NCBI GenBank assembly: GCA_032622095.1
Contig: CP136069.1
Coordinates: 45,362,194 to 45,426,193 of the forward strand
From: Siphonodentalium dalli
Taxonomy: Eukaryota; Mollusca; Scaphopoda; Gadilida; Siphonodentaliidae
Reading direction: 5' to 3'
DNA length: 64,000 nucleotides
Shown here: positions 56,747-64,000 of the stretch, in pieces
Numbering within the stretch: the stretch's first letter is position 1
Layout: each line of letters opens with the position of its first letter
The notes under the pieces: generated by a model
What the model saw: only the letters and a program-made list of their open reading frames with translations
Told to the model about the DNA's origin: nothing
The model's database searches: none
Program-made: the position numbers and the translations under genes

Positions 56747-57174
56747 TTAACCCTTTCAGTGCCAGGTCCGATTTTTGTATCAACCGATATACCCTGTGCC
56801 AATGCATTCTCTTATATATGCGAGTCGACCATAGGTCGCCTCGCATATATAAGAGAATGCATTGGCCTAACAATTTTTCATCATTTGTTATTATTTTTGA
56901 ATTTTTTTTACAATTTTAATAATTTTTTCTTATATTCTTTAACTCTTTCAGTATTTTGTAGGTTTAGTGCCAGGGAATATTACGTTTTTCAAAATTATTA
57001 CTCTGAATACTTGGTGATAGTTTTGAGTTATAACATGCCCCTAAGGTTTTATCCAGTTTGTTTTTAAATTTGCTATAGCATGCTTAAGCATACCCAAAAT
57101 AAATTCAACCCAATTTTTTTTTTTACAGATCGTAAATTAGGGCCGGAGATCGGCCCCTGGCACGAAAGGGTTAA
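56747..57174 (+). mobile_element. D-family TTAA MITE (D2)
   Basis: TTAACCCTTTCAGTGCCAGG to CCTGGCACGAAAGGGTTAA, TTAA borders, 428 bp. It has one copy of the 67 bp A-type hairpin (56790-56866), 'gctatagcatgcttaagcat' and GGGCCGGAGATCGGCCC near the right end. Confidence 0.85.
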
Positions 57175-57313
57175 AGAGTTGCAGGTTGCCCTAAGGAAGG
57201 GGCTACCCCTTGGGTTTAGTCAGTAACATGCATAATTCATCATTGGCCATCCAGTGATGGTAAATCTGCTTTGATTCCTGATAAGTGCAGATATCTGTTC
57301 CTTGCAAATGGTA

Positions 57314-57742
57314 AAGCTGCAAATAGTTTGTCTGTCATTTGCAGAATGAGGTCCCCAGAGGGTGAATTCAGTGAGGCTATCCCGCAATGGCGGGCTAGCA
57401 TATCAAATTCACCCTCTGGAAACCTCATTCTGCTTAGGCCTCAACAGCTATGGAAGACCAAGGATCAGATTGAAGTTCCCCAATTGAAGTTGGTGATGTT
57501 CACCTCGAATATGCATTTTATCTTCTGCAAATTAGAGGATTTAGAAACTGAACAGAAGGGGAAAAGTTACTAAAAGCAATGTTAATTTGAAACTATAGGT
57601 ACTTCCCAGAAGATGAGGCCTAAGTAGAATGAGATCCCCAGAGGGTGAATTTGGTGATGCTAGCCCACTGCAGAATAGCTTCTCTAAATTCCCTCTCTAT
57701 GGACCTCATTCTGCAAATGACAGACACACTAATTGCAGGCTC
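57314..57742. mobile_element. C-family MITE (C13)
   Basis: From 'aagctgcaaatagtttgtct' to 'cacactaattgcaggct'. Both hairpins and the long interior with 'gcatttatcttctgcaaatt'-type text are present. Target duplication is not clear. Confidence 0.8.
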
Positions 57743-58037
57743 CTCTATCTGTTAATATATCAATGGAATATTGCTGCCCTGTGTAGTATTGCTGCACATG
57801 TCTAATAGAATTTGTTTTCTTCTACTGCTTCAAGGCTCCCAGATGAAATTATTACTCCCATCTATTATTCATGAGAATTTCTCAAATTAGGAATTTGTGA
57901 GTTGAATCTTAATAGATTTGTGTAGCGAATTGTGATAATTAGCTCGTCATTAAATATAACGGCACAGCAGACCTCCTTTTAAATATGTTTCTAGTGTTTG
58001 ATGGTTAGTTTTGGATTTGTTATTATGTTTCTTTCAG
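57743..58037. other. AT-rich lead-in to a possible exon
   Basis: It ends in TTATTATGTTTCTTTCAG, a good splice acceptor. Confidence 0.35.
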
Positions 58038-58277
58038 CAGCTGTGGCCATATAATGACACTGTCACATTTAATAATGGAGGGTTAATTTCACTGGCAAAT
58101 TATGCTGATGCATGCAGAAACCGCCTACCCTTTAATGGTATTCAATCGACAAACTTGCTGAGATACAGGAATCTGGATAACTCTCTAATAGGACAGTTGA
58201 TGGGGTCATTATCGCCTATTTTTGTGTGTGTTGGGTACCCAGCTTTTACGAAAAGGTGTTTTGGCTACCTGGCTTGA
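58038..58277 (+). CDS. Possible exon after a strong acceptor
   Basis: After TTTCTTTCAG the frame reads QLWPYNDTVTFNNGG, LANYADACRNRLPFNG and continues open to a TGA at 58275. Composition is protein-like with balanced polar and hydrophobic residues. No clear donor (ATG|GTATTC at 58136 is the best) and no polyadenylation signal were found, and the sequence matches no family I recognise. It could be a terminal exon or chance. Confidence 0.22.
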   Translation, partial: QLWPYNDTVTFNNGGLISLANYADACRNRLPFNGIQSTNLLRYRNLDNSLIGQLMGSLSPIFVCVGYPAFTKRCFGYLA

Positions 58278-58568
58278 CCCTTGCGGTACGGCTCTACGAA
58301 TCAAGGGTTTTCATTTCAAATTGATTTTGGCAGAAGATTTGAAATCACATCAAATCTCCAATCGAATCAATGTTGCAAGCAAACAAGAGAGTATGCATGT
58401 AAATAGTTCGGAGAAACACTCAAATCTGTTGCAGTAATGATTCAAAACAATCATAATGACATAATTTGTCAATTTTGTACATGCAATTCCCACATGACAT
58501 GCAATTCCTGGTATATCCTTCATGTAAGAATAGACGAAACCACGCACCACCCTCCATTCTCCATATAT
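58278..58568. other. Stretch without a recognised gene
   Basis: AT-rich text before the telomere-like block. Confidence 0.35.
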
Positions 58569-58632
58569 GTTAGGGTTAGGGTTTAATAGGGTTAGGGCTA
58601 TGGTTAGGGTTAGAGTTACATGTAGGGTTACA
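58569..58632 (+). repeat. Interstitial telomere-like TTAGGG repeats
   Basis: GTTAGGGTTAGGGTTTAATA, GGGTTAGGGCTATGGTTAGG and GTTAGAGTTACATGTAGGGT give about nine exact or degenerate TTAGGG words. TTAGGG is the usual telomere repeat of lophotrochozoans and deuterostomes (known). Confidence 0.85.
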
Positions 58633-58705
58633 TGAAGGACATATTACAGTCTCGGTGGACATATTTCATTCATACAAAAATTGGTTGGTCTATTTATTGA
58701 TCAAA

Positions 58706-58870
58706 TTAAATTTTTGAGACAGTGCAAATTTTTTTGGGATTGGGTGGGATACGAACCCCGGCCCATGACGTCGGTCTTTGAGTCGCAAGGCACGCTCGCC
58801 ATCATGGGCTGGGGTTAGAATCCCAATCCCAATCCCAAAAAAATTTGCACTGTCTCAAAAATAAAATTTG
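58706..58870. mobile_element. Foldback with tRNA-like segment
   Basis: Arms TTTTTGAGACAGTGCAAAT, TTTTTTTGGGATTGGG, GAACCCCGGCCCATGA are mirrored by TCATGGGCTGGGGTT, CCCAATCCCAAAAAAATTT, GCACTGTCTCAAAAA. The loop and inner arms on the minus strand read ATGGCGAGCGTGCCTTGCGA (box A-like) and GGCCGGGGTTCGTATCCC (box B-like) about 45 bases later. So a tRNA-derived SINE copy may have been joined head to head with its own inverted part. Confidence 0.6.
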
Positions 58871-59697
58871 CTTCTAAAAATAGGCGCCTTGTGTGTTGTA
58901 TAGTCCCAGGCATGTTCAAAGAGCAATGCTCGGCATGTTTCGGAGGCGTAAATATAACATGCTACTGTGCCATATCTCCTATATATTTATTGATCATTTG
59001 CTAGTTTTTATTACAATAATGTGCGATTGTTTCGTTAGTATCTGAAATCTCTTTGCAGTTTGCACAAAACCAGTGTTTTACTAGTCTAGTATGTACATAC
59101 ATAGCATGTGTATACACATAATGACAAAGCCTCGATAAAATACCAATCAGCATCAGACAAAAGATTTTGAATTATTATTTTATACTTCTGAAACTATACA
59201 TAGAGGATCTCTAATGAGTCGCAATTCTATGTAAAATTTATTAACTGACTGCACTAAATTCAAATCGATTTTAGTGCATGAGATTAATAAATTTTTTATA
59301 GAATTTCTACAAATTTGAGATCCTTTTTATCACATAATACACATTTCCGCAAGGAAAATTGATCTCGAAATGGCTGATGTTAAAAAAAGTTTATTGATTT
59401 CCTTATCACAACCAAAGAGGAAGTAAAGACACCTGCAAGATTAAATATAGTTATATTTTAAATATGTCTAAAATTTCATTTTGACAAAATTGTTGAACCA
59501 CCATTATCACCCATGTTTATCTCATAGTCAACACTAAATAGCCCAACACAAATTGAATATCATAATTATATTATAATTAACATACATGTAATAAAAAACT
59601 TTCCGGCTTTGACATCAATATCATTGTGCTAAGCTCTTACGTCACTGGGTGTGATGATAATACACGTGTGTCTTACTAAAAAAATATGAGGCCAGGT
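58871..59697. other. AT-rich stretch, no gene recognised
   Basis: No repeat ends or exon signals were found. Confidence 0.4.
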
Positions 59698-59886
59698 TTA
59701 ACCCTTTACCCAACAGAAGGGCCCTGTGCCAATGCATTCTCTTATATATGCGAGTCGACCATAGGTCGCCTCGCATATATAAGAGAATGCATTGGCTTAA
59801 CACATTAAACACATTTTTTTAGGCCAATGCATTCTCTTATATATGCGAGGCGACCTATTTGGCCGGTTTGTTGGGTAAAGGGTTAA
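59698..59886 (+). mobile_element. A-family TTAA MITE, deleted (A8)
   Basis: TTAA at 59698-59701 and 59883-59886. The first hairpin is intact. The second is cut after GAGGCGACCTAT and joined to TTGGCCGGTTTGTTGGG. Confidence 0.9.
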
Positions 59887-59948
59887 GGGCTAATTATGTA
59901 AAAAAAAAAGTTCTCTTACAAAACACACCATCTTTAAAAGTTTTTGGT

Positions 59949-60713
59949 AACAGAATAAAGAATAGAGGACAGTTTACCAACATAATAAAGGACAGTTTAC
60001 CAACATAATAAAGAATAGAGGACAGTTTACCAACATAATAAAGAATAGAGGACAGTTTATAACAGAATAAAGAATAGAGGACAGTTTACCAACAGAATAA
60101 AGAATAGAGGACAGTTTATAACAGAATAAAGAATAGAGGACAGTTTACCAACATAATAAAGAATAGAGGACAGTTTACCAACATAATAAAGAATAGAGGA
60201 CAGTTTACCAACAGAATAAAGAATAGAGGACAGTTTACCAACAGAATAAAGAATAGAGGACAGTTTATAACAGAATAAAGAATAGAGGACAGTTTACCAA
60301 CATAATAAAGAATAGAGGACAGTTTACCAACATAATAAAGAATAGAGGACAGTTTACCAACAGAATAAAGAATAGAGGACAGTTTATAACAGAATAAAGA
60401 ATAGAGGACAGTTTATAACAGAATAAAGAATAGAGGACAGTTTACCAACATAATAAAGAATAGAGGACAGTTTACCAACATAATAAAGAATAGAGGACAG
60501 TTTACCAACAGAGTAAAGAATAGAGGACAGTTTACCAACATAATAAAGAATAGAGGACAGTTTATAACAGAATAAAGAATAGAGGACAGTTTACCAACAG
60601 AATAAAGAATAGAGGACAGTTTATAACAGAATAAAGAATAGAGGACAGTTTACCAACAGAATAAAGAATAGAGGACAGTTTACCAACAGAATAAAGAATA
60701 GAGGACAGTTTAC
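59949..60713. repeat. 29/30 bp minisatellite, 25 copies
   Basis: Core AATAAAGAATAGAGGACAGT is joined by three linkers: TTACCAACAT, TTACCAACAG and TTATAACAG. By hand count there are 25 full units and one short unit near 59981-59994. It is not CRISPR: there are no unique spacers. Confidence 0.92.
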
Positions 60714-61202
60714 GCGGAGTTGTGATTTGGGGGGCTAACCCCGGGATCTTCGAAAGGGCCCAATGGCCCTTTCCCTAACCCCTCATTTTCAGCTTTTATT
60801 ACGAAATACACAAAAAAAATAAATAATTTTTTTAGCAATTTTGTTTTGATGTTCAATTATTTCTTTTTCTTTTGTCGCTTCTTTGGATGTTTCTCTGCTG
60901 ATAAAATTTCTCTTTCTTTTTTTTCCTTAGCATCTCTTTCTTCCTCCTTTCTTCGCCGATCCTCCCTTTCCCGTTGTGCTAGTGCGATTTGTTCTTGTGC
61001 TAGCCGCAAGATTTCAGCTGTTCTTGGTGAAAGGGACGACGCATATGATCCAGAAGTCTCCGGCTGATGGTATTCCGGAGTCTTTGGTGTAGTGAAATGA
61101 TCAGGTGATTCAATGATCATTTCCGCCTGGACCATGAAGTTGGCTACAGGGACGTCCAGGGTGGGGTGATGTCAGCGTCCCTGTAGTTTCCGCTGGTGGT
61201 GG
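60714..61202 (-). mobile_element. Inserted block with charged-helix ORF
   Basis: The minisatellite ends in CAGTTTAC (60706-60713) and the same eight bases recur at 61203-61210, bracketing this block as a target duplication would. No inverted ends were seen. It contains a G/C-rich part (GGGGGGCTAACCCCGGG, CGAAAGGGCCCAATGGCCCT), the minus-strand ORF, and CTACAGGGACG / CGTCCCTGTAG inverted words near 61143-61184. A retroposed or transposon-derived fragment is possible. Because CAGTTTAC also belongs to the array unit, the duplication could be chance. Confidence 0.35.
60857..61135 (-). CDS. Charged coiled-coil ORF, 92 codons, probably a fragment
   Basis: Starts MVQAEMIIESPDHFTTPK and has a Pro/Ser/Thr-rich first third. 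From about residue 38 it forms a long polar helix (ILRLAQEQIALAQREREDRR, KEEERDAKEKKERE) and ends in a lysine-rich tail. The frame stays open for 13 codons upstream of the ATG to a TGA, and another frame further up is also protein-like (PPAETTGTLTSPH), so a frameshifted longer gene is likely. Such tails occur at the C-terminus of Myb/SANT-like transposon proteins (family knowledge, not a match). The lysine-rich end could act as a nuclear signal. No intron signals are evident. Confidence 0.4.
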   Translation of the reverse strand: MVQAEMIIESPDHFTTPKTPEYHQPETSGSYASSLSPRTAEILRLAQEQIALAQREREDRRRKEEERDAKEKKEREILSAEKHPKKRQKKKK

Positions 61203-61210
61203 CAGTTTAC

Positions 61211-61474
61211 CAATTCACCTCAAGTATATAATTAATCAAGTGAAGGGGGGCTGTCAGGGTTAGTTATGGATGATATTGCTGACATCTACTGCTAATCGTT
61301 TACTCCGCGATTAATAGGCCACCTGACAAGATTAATATTCAAGGATAATCCATTCCATTCTAAATATGTTGCTCCCCGTAATCAGTGTATATCAGCAGGT
61401 CTAATAAACTAATCCCATGTCAGTGAGTACAAGGCTCCAAAACAATCTCAAGTATGTGAAATATGAGACTCGAA
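61211..61474. other. Short stretch without a recognised gene
   Basis: Nothing assignable. Confidence 0.35.
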
Positions 61475-61596
61475 CTTCAACCCTCTGACTACTAAATACA
61501 CATTGACGAATAATTCGGTTATCAAATGTTCAGAAGATAAGTTCAACAAACGACTGTCTACTCGTCAATGACTATTTAGTAATCAAAGGGTTGAAG
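61475..61596. mobile_element. G-related palindrome with CTTCAA ends (G3)
   Basis: CTTCAACCCTCTGACTACTA + ATACACATTGACGA on the left is mirrored by TCGTCAATGACTATTTAGTA + ATCAAAGGGTTGAAG. It keeps half of the G hairpin (AAATGTTCAGAAGATAAGTT). The TTAA is replaced by TTCAA/TTGAA. Confidence 0.6.
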
Positions 61597-61616
61597 TTTT
61601 CTCAATTTTCACTGAC

Positions 61617-62100
61617 TTGGTAGGAAATGTTCAGATAATAAGTTCAACAAACGACCATAGGCCATTTGTATATCTTAGTATCTGAACATTTCCTGTCCGT
61701 GAATAGGAACCATGGGACATTTGTTAAACTTCTTTATATGGAATCCTCCTGCACTTGTATTATCTGTTCATCTGCAAGCCTTGAAATAGGGTGTCTGTCA
61801 TTTGCAGAATGAGGTCCCCAGAGGGTGAATTTAGTGATGCTACCCCGCATAGTGGGCTAGCATCACCAAATTGACCCTCTGGGGACCTCATTCTGCTTAC
61901 AACTCAGCAGAATGAGGTTCCCAGAGGGTGAATTTGGTGATGCTAGCCCGCTATGCGGGGTAGCATCACTAAATTCACCCTCTGGGGACCTCATTCTGCA
62001 AATGACAGGCACACTATTTCAAGGCTTGTTCGTCTGTCTGTTGTCTGCTTATATTACCTGAACATCCCACCAATGCAGGGAAAATCCATTTAGTAAAGAT
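61617..62100. mobile_element. G-family MITE carrying a C insertion (G4)
   Basis: Hairpin AGGAAATGTTCAGATAATAA / AGTATCTGAACATTTCCT, then 'gcacttgtattatctgttca'. C14 follows, then the G right part ('acctgaacatcccaccaatg', ATCCATTTAGTAAAGAT). The TTAACCCTTT ends are lost. Confidence 0.7.
61775..62028. mobile_element. C-family short MITE (C14) with near-perfect TSD
   Basis: CAAGCCTTGAAATAGGGTG to CACACTATTTCAAGGCTTG, flanked by TTCATCTG (61767-61774) and TTCGTCTG (62029-62036). Two complete hairpins joined by 'cttacaactcag', the short form shared with C10. Confidence 0.92.
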
Positions 62101-62252
62101 ATACTAATATCATTTGAACTGAATGTTATGTGGCTATAGTTATTTGATTCCCATTGATTCAGTTGCAGGGGTCATTACCGGTAGCTACATGTACATGTAC
62201 CATTTCAACATATACCGGTAGCTCCTTAGTGTGATCTGTCTGTCTGCTCATA
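62101..62252. other. Spacer with TACCGGTA/TACATGTA words
   Basis: 'taccggtagctacatgtaca' and 'ataccggtagct' lie near 62177-62222. Confidence 0.4.
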
Positions 62253-62356
62253 GAACAGTAAAGCCCTAAATAATCGACTCCTCAACCACAGCAGAATTAT
62301 GGGTAACTTTTCAGGATTTAGTCGGAAATATTGTTTGTTGCCATTCATCAGAAAGC
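62253..62356. mobile_element. F-family left arm fused to a B element (F10)
   Basis: ACAGTAAAGCCCTAAATAAT to AGAAAGCTCTCAC, one arm only. At the palindrome centre the sequence changes directly to B-family text (GGGAGACTCGCATATATAA), so a break or insertion at the hairpin tip is likely. Confidence 0.75.
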
Positions 62357-62639
62357 TCTCACTGGGAGACTCGCATATATAATGGAATGTACAGGCACAG
62401 GGTCTTTGACACTTCCATAACTGGAGCTTCCTGAAATTTTGCAAAATACCTGTGCCAGTGCGTTCTCTTATATATGCGAGTCTCCCATAAGGAGCCTCGC
62501 ATAAATAAGAGAGTACATTGGCTGAACAATATTTACCTTGACCTTGTAAGCCAGTGCATATATAAAAGAATGCACTGGCACAGGGTCTTTAATGCTGCAC
62601 TGCTTTAATGCTCCGCAGCTCCCATCATAAAAGGGTTAA
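62357..62639 (-). mobile_element. B-family MITE in reverse orientation (B6)
   Basis: From GAGACTCGCATATATAATGG to GCAGCTCCCATCATAAAAGGGTTAA. It includes two TGCRTTCTCTTATATATGCGAG hairpins and, near 62405-62440, 'cataactggagcttcctgaa'. The outer left end is missing at the F10 junction. Confidence 0.7.
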
Positions 62640-62851
62640 AGCATGTATTTAATTCATGCAACTGGAGGATAACCTGATTGATGGGTCTGGATACGTTTAC
62701 ACAGTAGGTATTTAATGGGGCCGGGCCGGATATTTCTACATGTGGTGAAGTGATTTCCTTGTGAAAATCTCCTTCTGCGTGGTCCTTCCTCCACATATAA
62801 AACTGACTGACAGCTGATACAACCATAAACCACAAACAAACCAAACTATAT

Positions 62852-63293
62852 CAAGTATTAGTGTGGCTGTCATTTGCAGAATGAGGTCCCCAGAGGGTGA
62901 ATTTAGTGATGCTATCCCGCATCACTAAATTCAACCTCTGGGGACCTCATTCTGCATGGCCTCATCTGCTATGGAAGACATAGACTCAGATTGAGGTTCC
63001 CAAATGGTGAATATTGTGATGTACACCCATTGGGAACCTCAATTATGCAATGTGTCGTCTGCCAATGTGGGGATATAGAGAAACTAAACTAAACAAGAAA
63101 TAGAATCTTTGTGAAGAAGTTACTATAGAAATTTGATAATAAAGAAACTTTCCAGAGATGATGAGGCCTAACCAGAATGAGGTCCCCTGAGGGTGAATTT
63201 AGTGATGCTAGCCCGCTATGTGGGATAGTGTCACTAAATTCACCCTCTGTGGATCTCATTCTTCAAATGACAGGCGCACTAAACTCAGACTTG
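62852..63293. mobile_element. C-family long MITE (C15)
   Basis: CAAGTATTAGTGTGGCTGTC to GCGCACTAAACTCAGACTTG, 442 bp. Both hairpins (the left one shortened at its tip) and the full interior with 'gggaacctcaattatgcaat' and 'gataataaagaaactttcca'. Flanking octamers AACTATAT and GTAGATGG do not match. Confidence 0.85.
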
Positions 63294-64000
63294 GTAGATG
63301 GGCTTACAAAGTCAAAGTGGTGACTTAGATTCAAATGAGGTACTTTACCTGGAAGTGAATGGAGCTTTCATGAGCTTTCAGTCTGGGAAAAATAATAGTG
63401 CAAATTACTGATAAGAAAGAATCGTTCCACATGCCGTAATAACCCACCTTTAGCACTTTTACCACTGCTTTCTTAATAGAACTTGTAATTGGGTATAATA
63501 TCTTCAGTGAAAAGCATCCTTGAAACTCATGGTCGCTGCAACAAAACAGCAATTATTGCAATATCGATGAACCATTTCACATACGAGGAAACATGTTAAA
63601 ACTTATATCGAGAAGTTATCCACTTGTAAACATTAAGTTTTCCCATTATTCTGAACATAAAATGCTGCGGCCTTGATCAATATAGTACTTACAAGATATG
63701 TAATTATTTTGAGGTTACGCACTAAATGGGACAAATTCTTCCACATGTGTGATTTGCAATTACGAAAGTAGAAGTAGCTATCAGAGGGGTTTAATTAGCA
63801 ATCAATAATTAATATATGTGCGTATCAGTTCTGTTCTATCTTTATTCTGCTTCAGGGCCGCATTACTTTCTTATCAGTGGTTTCTGCCACAATGATTCAC
63901 ATATCTTTGGTATCAGTCTGTTGGCCTTTCTTAATTTTCTATTTGTACAAACAGCTTTACAATTTGCTTGGCGCAGTTTGAGAAACCCCAGAAAAATATT
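63294..64000. other. Terminal stretch without a recognised gene
   Basis: A fair splice acceptor (CTATCTTTATTCTGCTTCAG ending at 63855) opens 41 codons on the plus strand to a TGA at 63979. The hydrophobic sequence was not recognised and is not called as an exon. Confidence 0.35.

Noticed and set aside
3720-56919. Recurrent small ORFs reading CQCILLYMRVDHRSPRIYKRMHW-like text on both strands
   Set aside because: They are translations of the palindromic hairpin cassette in A, B and D MITEs; the same sequence is open in both directions because it is its own mirror image.
59949-60713. CRISPR-like array
   Set aside because: There is no alternation of constant repeats and unique spacers; linkers are just three variants. 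The genome is also eukaryotic.
2900-63200. Recurrent ORF text ICRMRSPEGEFSDAIPH
   Set aside because: It is the translation of C-family hairpin arms and tracks the MITE copies, not genes.
63856-63978. Plus-strand frame after TATTCTGCTTCAG
   Set aside because: Good acceptor, but only 41 hydrophobic codons, no recognised domain, no polyadenylation signal, and the window ends.

Overview
This window reads as nuclear DNA of an animal, most likely a marine invertebrate. It is AT-rich, has no dense coding, and is filled with short inverted-repeat transposons. Arrays of about 150 bp ending in GGACGGACGG runs and GGTGAGCTAAAA, abundant TACATGTA words and a TTAGGG interstitial block fit a lophotrochozoan (mollusc- or brachiopod-like). 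That placement is inference, not proof. There is no operon, rRNA, CRISPR array or intact long gene.

Coding evidence is limited to a few exon-like pieces. A plus-strand first exon at 18770-18908 encodes a type II membrane anchor and ends at a GTGAGT donor; its stem resembles heparan sulfate 2-O-sulfotransferase. A minus-strand first exon (30317 to 29711) ends at a CAG|GTAAGG donor and is split by a hAT-type MITE with a perfect 8 bp target duplication; removing the MITE and one duplication restores one open frame. A small minus-strand exon lies at 5645-5702. A PHD-finger pseudogene sits inside a foldback transposon at 10526-10798, and a charged-helix ORF lies at 60857-61135.

Layout. 0-3.4 kb: diverged ~150 bp arrays with a hAT insertion. 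3.4-5.6 kb: the first TTAA-type MITEs and a C-family MITE. 6.4-11.7 kb: a foldback element (long inverted repeats carrying ~206 bp tandem units, PHD fragment in the centre) with two other transposons nested in its left arm. 12-18.7 kb: AT-rich DNA with several palindromic elements (G-run-ended L, TTGCGCTTAAGCGCAA cluster T, hairpins). 18.8-30 kb: probable intron of the plus-strand gene, rich in TACATGTA. 29.7-63.3 kb: dense, nested MITEs of families A, B, C, D, F and G, plus SINE-like pieces, satellites near 51 and 60 kb, a telomere-like block and a tRNA-like foldback near 58.6-58.9 kb.

The main unusual system is a group of four MITE families (A, B, D, G). They share TTAA target duplications and the same ten terminal bases TTAACCCTTT, but differ just inside. 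Three of them also carry the same ~67 bp near-perfect hairpin cassette. They insert next to each other and into each other, and the hAT-type C family repeatedly lands in G elements. Together they give a readable order of insertions.
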